From positions 1 to 64,000 of the forward strand of contig NZ_CP046916.1 of the NCBI RefSeq assembly GCF_009789675.1: 64,000 bases of DNA, written 5' to 3'. A program made the position numbers and the translations under genes. Below the pieces are notes generated by a model that saw only the letters and a program-made list of their open reading frames with translations, made no database searches and was not told where the DNA came from. This document shows, in pieces, positions 1 through 7,982 of the stretch; position 1 is the first letter of the stretch, and every line of letters starts with the position of its first letter. Source of the DNA: Paraburkholderia acidisoli. GTDB lineage: Bacteria > Pseudomonadota > Gammaproteobacteria > Burkholderiales > Burkholderiaceae.

Positions 1-1335
1 ATGAGTACGAGTCAACTGCAGTCTGGCTATCAAACCGAGCTGGCGGATTTTCGCGTCACGTTCAGCCGTGGCGGCGCCTATACCGCCATCGTGCTCGTGC
101 TGCTCGGCGTGGGGCTCGACTACGCGCAGTATCCGGAGTGGCTCACGCCGTTCGCGGCCGCGCGCTTCGTGGTGTCGCTGCTGATCGGCGGGATCGTGCT
201 CATGCTCAACGGCGACTCGGGGCGGCGGCTCGCGCCCTGGCTCACGCTCTCGTGGCTGCTGCTGCCGCAGATCATGATCTCGTGGATGATCTGGCAAACC
301 GACGGCGTGCTGTCGCCCTATTACATGGGCCTCACGCTCGCCATTTTCGCTTCGGGCATCGCGTTGCCATTCGGCTTGTGGCAGAACCTCGTGTTCGGCG
401 TGCTGTCCTGCTTCTTCTACCTGCTCGCCTGCGTGTTCCATCCAGGCGGCATCGCTTCGATCGGCACGATGACCGTCAATCTTCTGCTCCTGCTGTTCGC
501 CGCCGCCGCCAGCGCCGTGTACACGTTCTTCAACGAGCGGGTGCGCTTCATGCTGTTTCGCCTGAAGGCGGAAGTCTCGGCGAAAAACACCGAACTCGAA
601 GTCATCAACCAGCGGCTGCTCGACATCAAGGGCCAGCTGTTGCAGCAGGAAAAGATGGCGGCGATCGGTACGCTCGCCGCGGGCCTGCTGCACGAGGTCA
701 ATAACCCGGTCAACTTCTGCCTGATGGCGATCGAAGTGGCCATGGAAGAACCCGTCGCCAAGACCGAGGCCGGCATTCAGGAATGTCTCGTCGATGCGCG
801 CCAGGGCATGCAGCGCATCCAGCACATCGTTTCGGACCTGAAGACCTTCGCCTACCGCAAGCCCGGCGCCGACGCCGAAGTGGGCACGCCGTTCCTGTTC
901 GAGAAGGCGCTCGATTCGGCGGTGCGGCTGGTCGGCCACGAGCTGCGCGGCGTCGCGGTCACGCGCGAGCTGCCCGACGACACGCTGGTGCTCGGCGACG
1001 AAGCCGCCATCATCGGCGTGCTGATCAATCTGCTCTCCAACGCCGTGCTCGCCATGCGCAAGGCGGGCACGCCGAAGCCGGCCATCCACGTGTCCGTGAA
1101 GTGGGTCGACGAGCGTCTGCACGTGAACGTGCGCGACAACGGCCCCGGCATCGCCGACGAGCATCTCGCGCGCGTGTTCGAGCCGTTCTTCACGACGCGC
1201 GACGTGGGCCAGGGCCTGGGCCTCGGGCTGTCGATCAGCTATGCCGTGATCGAGCGTCACGGCGGCCTGCTGTTCGCCGAGAGCGAGCTGGGAAGCTGGG
1301 CCGCGTTCAGCTTCGACCTCTCGCGCGCAACCTGA
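1..1335 (+). CDS. membrane-bound sensor histidine kinase
   Basis: A 444-residue sensor kinase. Residues about 25-180 are very hydrophobic and could form five or six membrane segments with no recognisable extracellular sensor domain. A short linker (about 185-215) leads to the H-box AAGLLHEVNNPVNF with the phospho-accepting His231. The C-terminal catalytic domain carries an N-box (LINLLSNAVLAM), a G1-type DNGPGI motif, an F-box (FEPFFTT) and a GLGLGLSIS glycine lid. It should autophosphorylate and pass phosphate to the two response regulators just downstream, which read in the same direction. The ATG lies at the first base of the window, so an upstream start cannot be excluded. The signal sensed is unknown. 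Confidence 0.9.
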   Translation: MSTSQLQSGYQTELADFRVTFSRGGAYTAIVLVLLGVGLDYAQYPEWLTPFAAARFVVSLLIGGIVLMLNGDSGRRLAPWLTLSWLLLPQIMISWMIWQTDGVLSPYYMGLTLAIFASGIALPFGLWQNLVFGVLSCFFYLLACVFHPGGIASIGTMTVNLLLLLFAAAASAVYTFFNERVRFMLFRLKAEVSAKNTELEVINQRLLDIKGQLLQQEKMAAIGTLAAGLLHEVNNPVNFCLMAIEVAMEEPVAKTEAGIQECLVDARQGMQRIQHIVSDLKTFAYRKPGADAEVGTPFLFEKALDSAVRLVGHELRGVAVTRELPDDTLVLGDEAAIIGVLINLLSNAVLAMRKAGTPKPAIHVSVKWVDERLHVNVRDNGPGIADEHLARVFEPFFTTRDVGQGLGLGLSISYAVIERHGGLLFAESELGSWAAFSFDLSRAT

Positions 1336-1393
1336 TGCCACCGTATGCGCCCATGACTGCGCCGATGAACCGACGCGCGAATCGAGATCCCTC

Positions 1394-1834
1394 ATGAACC
1401 CGTCCAGCGACGCCACCCCAACCGCCCGGCCCACCGTGCTCTACGTCGACGACGAAGCGCTCGCGGGCAAGTATTTCGCGCGCGCGGTCGGCGCCGAGTA
1501 CGACGTCCTGCTCGCCACGAGCTGCGACGAAGCCATTGCCGTTCTGCACGACAACGCGCAGGTCGCCGTGCTGCTCACCGACTTCCGCATGCCCGGCCGC
1601 GACGGCGGCGAGCTGCTGGAAGCGGTCGCGCACGACTACCCGCGCATCGTGCGCATTCTCGTCACCGCCTATACCGACATCGACGTGCTGCAAGAAAAAC
1701 TCAAATCCGGTGCGGTGTTCCGCATCCTCGAAAAGCCGCTCAGGCCCGCCTCCGTGCGCGATACGCTGCAACTGGCGTTCGAGCGCTACCACGAATCCCC
1801 CCCTATCCAGGGTCAAACGCACAGGAGTTGTTGA
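1394..1834 (+). CDS. single-domain response regulator (CheY-like receiver)
   Basis: A 146-residue protein that is essentially one receiver domain. The acidic pair D19/D20 (VLYVDDE), the phospho-acceptor D63 (LLTDFRMPG) and the conserved lysine in LEKPLRP are all present. There is no DNA-binding or enzymatic output domain, so it probably acts by protein contact or as a phosphate shuttle. It lies 58 nt after the kinase gene. Its TGA stop overlaps the next gene's ATG (ATGA), so the two regulators are probably translated together. Confidence 0.85.
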   Translation: MNPSSDATPTARPTVLYVDDEALAGKYFARAVGAEYDVLLATSCDEAIAVLHDNAQVAVLLTDFRMPGRDGGELLEAVAHDYPRIVRILVTAYTDIDVLQEKLKSGAVFRILEKPLRPASVRDTLQLAFERYHESPPIQGQTHRSC

Positions 1835-2835
1835 TGAACGAAGCGAAAGCCACCCAGGAGTCGGCACCGGCGATCATCTTCGTCGATGACGAGGCCACGG
1901 CCGTGAAGTATTTCCAGCGTGCGATCGGAAGCCTGGCGCCGGTACTGACCGGCAGCTCGGTGGAAGAAGGCAAGGCGCTGCTGGACGCGCACGGCGACAA
2001 GGTGGGGGTCCTTGTCTCCGACCAGCGCATGCCGGGCGAATTCGGCAACGAATTGCTGCGTTACGCGAGCGAGCGTTATCCGCATGTCGTGCGGATTCTG
2101 ACCACCGCCTATTCGGAAATCGATCAGACCGTCGCGGCCGTCAACCTCGGCCACATCCATCGCTACATCAAGAAGCCGTGGGACATCACGGCGCTGCGCA
2201 TGGAGCTGAAGCAGGCGCTCGAACTCGCCGACCTGCGCAAGGAACGCGACCAGTTGCTGCGCGAAAAGCTCGGCGTGCTGCAAAAGCAGACGCTCGCCAC
2301 GCGCATCGGCCTCGTGCGCACGCTCGCCGCCGCGCTGATCGGCCCGGAACGCTTTCAGCCGGTGGAGACGTACCTCGCCGCCGCCGTGCTCGCCGACGTG
2401 CAGGGCAGCGAGCCCGACTGGCTGGTGCTCGACTATTCCGATCTGGTCGCCGCCGAAAGCGCGCGCAACGGTTCGTTCGGCCATCTGATCGCCGAAAATC
2501 TGGCGGCGCTGCGCAACCGTCACGTGGGATCGACGGTCGGCAACGCGGTCGCGGCCGTGGCCGACACGCTCGAAGCCGCGGGCCTCAAGGTGCGCCGCGA
2601 AGGCGACGGCATCGTGCTCGAGGAACGCACCGCGTTCGCGGAGTTCCTGGGCGAGCCGGCCAGCAAGGCGGTCTCGGTGCAGCACGCGGTGTGGCTCGCG
2701 AGCCTGCTCTGGCTCGACGGTCTCGACTTCGCGCTGGAGCCGGTGCGCAAGGGCGAAGCCATTGCGTTGCTGCCCGCGCAGCACAAGACCGAATTCCCCG
2801 TGGATCGCCTCGCCACCTGGATCGAGCAGTTCTAG
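1834..2835 (+). CDS. response regulator with receiver and uncharacterised C-terminal domain
   Basis: A 333-residue protein. Residues 10-130 form a receiver with the acidic pair in FVDDE, phospho-acceptor D63 (VSDQRMPG) and lysine in IKKPWD. A helical linker (about 115-150) follows. The remaining ~180 residues match no output domain I recognise; they contain no helix-turn-helix, GGDEF, EAL or HD-GYP motif. The chosen ATG has AGGAG seven bases upstream and overlaps the stop of the preceding receiver gene; in-frame TTG codons lie just upstream but fit less well. It is the third gene of a kinase-regulator-regulator unit. Confidence 0.85.
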   Translation: MNEAKATQESAPAIIFVDDEATAVKYFQRAIGSLAPVLTGSSVEEGKALLDAHGDKVGVLVSDQRMPGEFGNELLRYASERYPHVVRILTTAYSEIDQTVAAVNLGHIHRYIKKPWDITALRMELKQALELADLRKERDQLLREKLGVLQKQTLATRIGLVRTLAAALIGPERFQPVETYLAAAVLADVQGSEPDWLVLDYSDLVAAESARNGSFGHLIAENLAALRNRHVGSTVGNAVAAVADTLEAAGLKVRREGDGIVLEERTAFAEFLGEPASKAVSVQHAVWLASLLWLDGLDFALEPVRKGEAIALLPAQHKTEFPVDRLATWIEQF

Positions 2836-2862
2836 GCGGAGCGCGTCGCACCGCCAGCCGCG

Positions 2863-2890
2863 ATGGCCGCCGCTGCATAACGGCGGCCAT
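2863..2890 (+). terminator. hairpin terminator between convergent genes
   Basis: A perfect 10-bp stem (ATGGCCGCCG / CGGCGGCCAT) with an 8-nt loop sits between the stop of the response regulator at 2835 and the stop of the convergent gene at 2901. It is followed by a T-rich but interrupted stretch (CTTGCATTTCTC), so it is a plausible terminator mainly for the plus-strand operon. Confidence 0.55.
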
Positions 2891-2900
2891 CTTGCATTTC

Positions 2901-5501
2901 TCAGTGCCGGCGCAGCACCGCGCGCATGTCGCGGATGTCGCCCGCCTCGGGCTTGCCGTCGTACTTCTGCGCCGCCACGGTGGCCGCGCCCGTGCGATTG
3001 GGATCTTGCGCGATCTCCGTATCGATCTTGCGGCGGATCAGCGCGTGGATCGCCACGTTCGCCTCGCTGCGGCGCATGCCCACGTCGCGCATCAGGTCGT
3101 AGGCGCTGCGCAGCGAAGGATCTTCCTTGACCGAACTCGCGAGCCGTTTGGTCTTGTCGCGCTGCGAAAGCCCCGGCTCGGTCAGATTGCGATGGAACGC
3201 TTCGAGGTTGCCCTCCTTCTCCGTGGCGAACTCGTTCACGTGATAGTCGACCACCTCGTAGGCGTGCTTCGCGGCAATATCGGCGCGGCCCTTTTTCGCT
3301 TCCGTCGATTTGGTTTCGTCGATGTGCTTGCCCGTGAGCAGGCTGCGGAACAGCACTTCGTCGGCCTCGCTCTTCGCGTTGGCCTTGAGCGCGGCCTGCG
3401 CGCCGTCGATGGCTTCCTGCGGCGTCGAAGACGAATAGGCCACGTCCTTCATGTCCATGCGCTTCGTCAAGAAGCGATCGTTGATGTCGCGTTCCTTGTC
3501 GTCGCGCATGCGCTGCTTGAGGCCGCGCACGCCCTTCGCCAGGTCGAGCGCATTCGCGAAGCCGAGCGAGAGACCCGCGCTTTTCGCGCCGATAGCCGCC
3601 GCCGCGCCGGGCGCCGCCGCGATGCCGAGCGTGCCGCCGAGCACCGCGCCCGCCGAGGCGAAGCCCACGGTGTTGCGCGTGAGTTCGTAGGTCGCGCGGT
3701 TGCGCCGCTTGCCCGCCACTTCGTCCTTGATATAGGCGGTGAGGAACACGTTCTTCGCGTGCGCGGCCGCTTCCTTGTGCTCGGGCTTGTCGCTCGCCGC
3801 GAGCTTCGCGACCTTGTCCATGTCGTACACGAACTTGCCCTTCTTGTCCTTCGTGAGGATCAGCGTGTCGAGCTGCGGGTCTTTCTGGAAACGCTCGACG
3901 TCTTTCGCGAGCATGCTGTCGAGCTGCTTTTCATAGCGCTTGCCCTTTTGCACCGAAGCCGCCAGCGCGTGGCCGTTCATCGCGCCGAGCATGGCGTCGT
4001 GAATGCCGCCCACGCCCGCGCCCGTGCCGAGCAGCGCCGCATTGGCCTCGCCGTGAATGCCCGCCGCCGTGGCGTTGAACAGATTGCCGAACGGCCGGAT
4101 ACCGACCGCTTCGATCGCGGTGAAGCCCGGCTTGCTGCGGTCGTACGCCTGACCGATATCGCGCTTGCGCGGCGGCACGACGAATTTCGGATCGGCCGGG
4201 TCCTTGAGTTTGGACGCGTCCTTGACGGCTTTATCGGTGTCCTTGGCCCAGTCTTTGGTGTCGGTCTTGAAGTCGAATTCGGCGAGCTGATACGACTCGG
4301 TGGCCTTGGCCGCGGGCTTCGTGCTCGCGCCCGGCCGCCATTTGCCGATGGAAGCGAGCTTCGCGAACGGCGCGGAGCCGGTTTTCTCGGCGCTCGGGGT
4401 CGCGGTCCCGGCGGTTTTGTGGTTCGTGGGCGGGGGGCTCGCGGGGGGCTGCGTGCTGGCGCGAGTGCCGGTGGCGGTTTTCGTTTCCACCGCTGACGTT
4501 TTGGGCGCGGCGGTTTCCGTCGATGGGGCTTTCGGCGCGGCCGCGCGCACCGACTCGAAATGCCCGTGCTGATCCCACACCACGCCGCGATGTGTCGGCG
4601 GTTTGGCGGCGGCGTCGTCGGCGCGCAGCGTGGCGATCTGCGTAACGGGGTGTTGGTCGTCGATACCGGCCTGCACCACGCCCACCTGCAGATCCACGCC
4701 GTACTTCTTGTTGACGAGCGAGACCAGGTCGCGGCCGTGGCCGCCGTTGCCCATGTCGAGCAGCAGCATCTTGCCCGCTTCGTCGGGACGCTTGCTGTCG
4801 AAGGCGGCGCGAATCTCGCGCGCGGCCTGATGGCGCTCACCTTGATCGAGCTTCGGCGCGGCAATGTCGAGCAGCGAATAGATCGCGCAATTGTTGCTGC
4901 GGCCCGAGTTGTGCACGACTTCGAGCCCGAGCCCTTGCAGATGCGACTCGAACTTCTGGTTCAGCGAGGCCGTGGCGCGATACTGTGCGTCGCGCTGCTC
5001 GGGCGTCACGTCGGGAACGACCACGTCGTCGGACTTCGTGGTTTTCGCCGCGGAGTCCTTCCCGGCGTCCTCGCCAGTTTCTTTGCTGCTTTTCTTGCCG
5101 ATCGCCTCGCCCGTTTCATCGTCGACAAGGATTTTGACCGGCGGTTTCGTCACGCCGAGGCTGGTCCCGGACGCATGGCTGTGCGTGGAGGCCGTGCTCG
5201 ACGTACGCGCGAGGCTCGCGCGCGGCGACGTAGGCGCGCCCTCGAAACCGAGCTTCGCGAAGGCTTCCGAAGACGCCGTGCGCGGCGTGCCCGCGCTCGC
5301 CTTGTGGCCACCGGGCAGATGACTCGCGAGCTTGTGGCGCGCCTTCGCGAACGAGCCGATCTGCAACCCCGAAGCCGGCATCGCCGTGGGCGCCGTCTTC
5401 TGCTGCGGGGTTTTTTGCGGCGAAGACTTCGCGGTGTCGTCGGTCTTGACGGAGGTCGTCGCGGTCTGCACCTGCGTGTGGCCGCTGCCGAGTTTGAACA
5501 T
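2901..5501 (-). CDS. candidate type III effector with OTU/papain-like cysteine protease signature
   Basis: An 866-residue protein I cannot assign to a named family. Residues 1-165 are rich in Ser, Thr, Ala and Lys and look disordered, as type III secretion signals do. A possible cysteine-protease core follows, with SNNCAIYSLLDIA (Cys205) and VVWDQHGHFESV (Asp310, His312/His314), resembling the Cys and His boxes of OTU or papain-like enzymes. A second low-complexity linker spans about 320-400. The C-terminal half is helical, with an Ala/Gly-rich hydrophobic stretch at about 608-650 that could insert in a membrane. The motif FAK recurs near residues 51, 81 and 379. The start has AGGAG seven nt upstream. 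It is the last gene of the minus-strand run that begins with a harpin-like gene under an hrp promoter. The effector role is inferred from context; the protease call rests on two motifs. Confidence 0.6.
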   Translation of the reverse strand: MFKLGSGHTQVQTATTSVKTDDTAKSSPQKTPQQKTAPTAMPASGLQIGSFAKARHKLASHLPGGHKASAGTPRTASSEAFAKLGFEGAPTSPRASLARTSSTASTHSHASGTSLGVTKPPVKILVDDETGEAIGKKSSKETGEDAGKDSAAKTTKSDDVVVPDVTPEQRDAQYRATASLNQKFESHLQGLGLEVVHNSGRSNNCAIYSLLDIAAPKLDQGERHQAAREIRAAFDSKRPDEAGKMLLLDMGNGGHGRDLVSLVNKKYGVDLQVGVVQAGIDDQHPVTQIATLRADDAAAKPPTHRGVVWDQHGHFESVRAAAPKAPSTETAAPKTSAVETKTATGTRASTQPPASPPPTNHKTAGTATPSAEKTGSAPFAKLASIGKWRPGASTKPAAKATESYQLAEFDFKTDTKDWAKDTDKAVKDASKLKDPADPKFVVPPRKRDIGQAYDRSKPGFTAIEAVGIRPFGNLFNATAAGIHGEANAALLGTGAGVGGIHDAMLGAMNGHALAASVQKGKRYEKQLDSMLAKDVERFQKDPQLDTLILTKDKKGKFVYDMDKVAKLAASDKPEHKEAAAHAKNVFLTAYIKDEVAGKRRNRATYELTRNTVGFASAGAVLGGTLGIAAAPGAAAAIGAKSAGLSLGFANALDLAKGVRGLKQRMRDDKERDINDRFLTKRMDMKDVAYSSSTPQEAIDGAQAALKANAKSEADEVLFRSLLTGKHIDETKSTEAKKGRADIAAKHAYEVVDYHVNEFATEKEGNLEAFHRNLTEPGLSQRDKTKRLASSVKEDPSLRSAYDLMRDVGMRRSEANVAIHALIRRKIDTEIAQDPNRTGAATVAAQKYDGKPEAGDIRDMRAVLRRH

Positions 5502-5564
5502 GGTGTGCTCCTTTGCAGCCTGGGGTTGCAGCCCGAATCACGCGCCGTCGCGTGAACCGCGCGC

Positions 5565-6038
5565 TCAGACGGAATGGGGCTCGTGCGATGCGGCTTCGCG
5601 GCTATCGTCGGCCGGCTCGTCGCTTTCGTGGCCCAGCAGTTGGCGCATGGCCTTGCGCACCCACGGATCGGCGCTATCCACATGCGCGCTCGCGTAGGCG
5701 TGCCAGAGCGGATCGCCGAGCATGCGCAGGCACAGCGCCTTGAGGTCGGGGCATTGCTCGTCGGGCAAGCCGTTCACGAGCTGCCACGCCTCGTGCGCGC
5801 GGCCGCGCTGCAACGCGATCATCACGGGGAACGCGAGCACGTCGCGGCTCGCGGGGCAGCGCTCGTGCAGTTGCGCGAGCACGCCTTCGGCTTCGTCGAG
5901 GCGGCCCCCGCAGATATGCGCGACGACCTCGCGCGCGAGCGCCGTGGCATCGGGTTCGGCCACGGCCGGGTTCACGTTCGCGCCCGCGGCTTCGCTTGTT
6001 CGAGCGAGCGCGTTCGCATCCATCGTCGCCAGGCTCAT
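5565..6038 (-). CDS. HrpB1/HrpK-family protein (accessory copy)
   Basis: A 157-residue helical protein resembling the HrpB1/HrpK family of Hrp2 secretion systems: two TPR-like helical hairpins, then the family-like stretch ALCLRMLGDPLWHAYASAHV. It resembles hrpB1 of the core operon (19471-20130) and the copy at 7542-7982. HrpB1 of Xanthomonas is described as a periplasmic peptidoglycan-binding component, but TPR-like folds also serve as chaperones. Since this copy sits immediately upstream of the candidate effector (63-nt gap), it may be a partner or chaperone for it; that is inference. It begins 13 nt after the 90-aa gene. Confidence 0.6.
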   Translation of the reverse strand: MSLATMDANALARTSEAAGANVNPAVAEPDATALAREVVAHICGGRLDEAEGVLAQLHERCPASRDVLAFPVMIALQRGRAHEAWQLVNGLPDEQCPDLKALCLRMLGDPLWHAYASAHVDSADPWVRKAMRQLLGHESDEPADDSREAASHEPHSV

Positions 6039-6051
6039 CGCGCGCCGCTCC

Positions 6052-6324
6052 TTACGCCACCGTGGACAACGCCTGCACGGCCGCGACGCCGCCGTTCATC
6101 ATCGTCGTGGCCGCGAGACCTTCGGGCGTGAGCGTGGCCGCGCCACCCGCCGCCTGCGCCGCGCTGCCCGCGATCTGCTCGACGCTTTCCAGCGCTTTCT
6201 GCGGGTTCAGCGTGAGCAGCGACTCGCCGAGCTTGCCCGCGCCTTCCACCGCGTGCAGCGCGCCGCCCACCACGTCCTTGGCGGCATTGCCGATGTCGTG
6301 AAACAGACTGCCGATCGGATTCAT
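6052..6324 (-). CDS. small Ala/Gly-rich protein of the harpin operon
   Basis: A 90-residue protein I do not recognise. It is rich in Ala, Gly and Leu, with predicted amphipathic helices (for example DIGNAAKDVVGGALHAVEGAG) and no cysteine or signal peptide. Its size and composition resemble small secreted T3SS components such as pilin, needle or translocon accessories, but no family motif supports a specific call. It lies between the harpin-like gene (97 nt upstream) and the HrpB1/HrpK-like gene (13 nt downstream) on the same strand, so it is probably cotranscribed from the hrp promoter at 7222-7283. Confidence 0.5.
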   Translation of the reverse strand: MNPIGSLFHDIGNAAKDVVGGALHAVEGAGKLGESLLTLNPQKALESVEQIAGSAAQAAGGAATLTPEGLAATTMMNGGVAAVQALSTVA

Positions 6325-6421
6325 CTGGATTCCTTATGAAGTCGTCATGAAAACAGGGCGATACCGCGAGCGCGACGCCATCCAGGCGAGTGGCGCGGCG
6401 CGCTCGTGCGTCACGCCATCG

Positions 6422-7132
6422 TCAGAAGTCGTTCTGCTGATTCAGGTCGCCCGCGCTCACCGTGACTTGCGCCGACGAGAACGTGACGTTGCCGCCGTCG
6501 CCGGTTTCGGGCTTCACGCCGCTCATCATCGCGCCGAGCGCGCCCTTGCCGCCGTCTTCGAGGCGCTGGATTTCCTTGGTCGCGCCCGAGTTGAACGACA
6601 CCGAGCCGTCCTTGTTGATCTGGCCGACGGAGTCGCCGCTGCCGTTGTAGAGCGTGCCGTTCGAGTCGGCTTGCAGATGCAGCGCCTCGCCGCCCGCGCC
6701 CGTGTTGAGCTTGACGTCGTGCAGGCCCTGACCTTGACCCGTGCCGCCCACGCCGCCGCCGACACCGCCCGCGCCACCCGTGCCGCCACCGACACCGCCC
6801 GTGCCGCCGCCCGCGCCGCCGCCGTAGTTGCCGGCCGTCTGACCGCCGCCTTGCGAGCCGCCGCCTTGTTCGAGCGACTGGATGTCTTGCAGCAATTGCT
6901 GGACGCCGCCGAGTTGACCGGCGTCGGCCGAGCCCTGGCCCGCGCCGCCCGTGCCGCCGCTACCCTGGCCGCCGCTGCCCGAGTTCTGGCCGCCGGTCAG
7001 CAGCTGCTCGATGTCCTGCAGGATCTTGGCGATCGAGCTGCCGTCGTCGCCGCCGACGTTGCCGCTGCCTTGCGTAAAGCCCGAGACGCCGCTCGACGAA
7101 TCCAGGTAGGCCGATGAAATCGAGTTGCTCAT
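6422..7132 (-). CDS. harpin-like glycine-rich secreted protein
   Basis: A 236-residue protein with the hallmarks of harpins (Hpa1/PopA/HrpZ class): acidic, no cysteine, a glycine-rich centre (about 46-75 and 90-135), and two short amphipathic helices, IAKILQDIEQLL (34-45) and VQQLLQDIQSLE (77-88), that look like repeats of each other. The C-terminal ~100 residues are more ordinary and beta-rich. Harpins leave the cell through the T3SS and help translocation or trigger plant responses. The gene starts with GGGAG upstream of its ATG and lies directly behind a complete hrp promoter. The class is assigned on composition and context, so which harpin it corresponds to is uncertain. Confidence 0.7.
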   Translation of the reverse strand: MSNSISSAYLDSSSGVSGFTQGSGNVGGDDGSSIAKILQDIEQLLTGGQNSGSGGQGSGGTGGAGQGSADAGQLGGVQQLLQDIQSLEQGGGSQGGGQTAGNYGGGAGGGTGGVGGGTGGAGGVGGGVGGTGQGQGLHDVKLNTGAGGEALHLQADSNGTLYNGSGDSVGQINKDGSVSFNSGATKEIQRLEDGGKGALGAMMSGVKPETGDGGNVTFSSAQVTVSAGDLNQQNDF

Positions 7133-7221
7133 GCTGATTGCTCCCGCTGAAGAGTGTTGGATCGAATGCTGAATCGAAACGAACCGTCGACACGGGTCGA
7201 GCGCGCGTCAGTTCAACGCAC

Positions 7222-7283
7222 AGCGTAGAAGCGCGTCGCGACGAACAGTGCCGCCGACGCGAAGCGAAGTCGCGCGAGCCGAA
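7222..7283 (-). promoter_or_regulatory. hrp promoter (hrpII/PIP box and -10) for the harpin operon
   Basis: On the minus strand TTCG (7283-7280) is followed after 16 nt by TTCG (7263-7260, then C), the hrpII/PIP arrangement bound by HrpB/HrpX regulators. Exactly 31 nt further on is TACGCT (7227-7222), matching the YANNNT -10 of known PIP promoters. It reads into the harpin-like gene starting at 7132. Confidence 0.85.
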
Positions 7284-7364
7284 TCCGCATGACCGCAATG
7301 CCAGTTTCAGGGCGCGGCACGCGATGGCGCGGGCGCGGCACGGGCATGGCACGCGCTCGCGAGG

Positions 7365-7426
7365 TTCGCGGGCCTGGCCGTGGCTTCGCGCGGCGCAGGC
7401 GGCGCGCGCCGGGCTTCATCGACAAT
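7365..7426 (+). promoter_or_regulatory. hrp promoter (perfect PIP box) for the 7542 gene
   Basis: TTCGC at 7365-7369 and TTCGC at 7385-7389 are separated by exactly 15 nt, a perfect PIP box. At the same 31-nt spacing as the other hrp promoters here lies GACAAT (7421-7426), which misses the pyrimidine of YANNNT at its first base. It points toward the HrpB1/HrpK-like gene at 7542. The 7133-7541 gap therefore holds two divergent hrp promoters. Confidence 0.75.
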
Positions 7427-7541
7427 CGACGGCGTTCGGGCTTGCGGCCGGGGCGCGTAGCCCGAGGCGCGTAGCCCGCCGCGCGCCACCAGAATGTCGT
7501 GCCATCCCGCGCCTTTCGCGCATTGCGCTTTCGGAGCCATC

Positions 7542-7982
7542 ATGTCGAATCAACTGCTCGTGTCGAACGCTCTACTCGCGGTGTTTTCCTGGGGCGTGCG
7601 TTGCGGCGCGCGCGCCGAACTCGAAGAGATGCTGCAAGCGGTGCGCGTGCTGCAACCGCGCGGCGCGATTGGCGACGTGTGCGAGGCGCGCATGGAGATC
7701 GGCGCGCGCAACTGGCTCGCCGCCTCGCGCATCCTGCGCGAAGCCGACGCGCGCGGCGACGGCGGCCCGATCGTATGGGCGCTGCACAGCTGGTGCCTGC
7801 ATGCGCTCGGCGACGTCGAATGGCAGCGTCTCGCGCATGCCGTGCTCGACAGCGGCGACGCCACCGCGATGGCCATCGTCGACCGCTTCCTGCCGCATGC
7901 GCAGGACGACGCGCACGAGGGTTATCGGCATGACGATGCGCGCGCACGCATCAACGAGGCGCTGAGCGTGGGCGCGCTTTGA
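7542..7982 (+). CDS. HrpB1/HrpK-family protein (second accessory copy)
   Basis: A 146-residue helical protein of the HrpB1/HrpK type, recognisable from the TPR-like pattern and the segment WALHSWCLHALGDVEWQRLA, which aligns with the corresponding segments of the copies at 5565-6038 and 19471-20130. The ATG at 7542 is chosen over an upstream in-frame one because GGAG lies five bases before it. It follows a perfect PIP box by about 150 nt and overlaps the start of the downstream lipoprotein gene. Whether it is a structural T3SS part or a chaperone cannot be told from sequence. Confidence 0.6.
   Translation: MSNQLLVSNALLAVFSWGVRCGARAELEEMLQAVRVLQPRGAIGDVCEARMEIGARNWLAASRILREADARGDGGPIVWALHSWCLHALGDVEWQRLAHAVLDSGDATAMAIVDRFLPHAQDDAHEGYRHDDARARINEALSVGAL

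Noticed and set aside
2178..4496. 772-codon plus-strand frame opposite the candidate effector gene
   Set aside because: Low-complexity Arg/Ala-rich translation typical of antisense frames in GC-rich DNA; the minus-strand frame has a ribosome-binding site and sensible composition.
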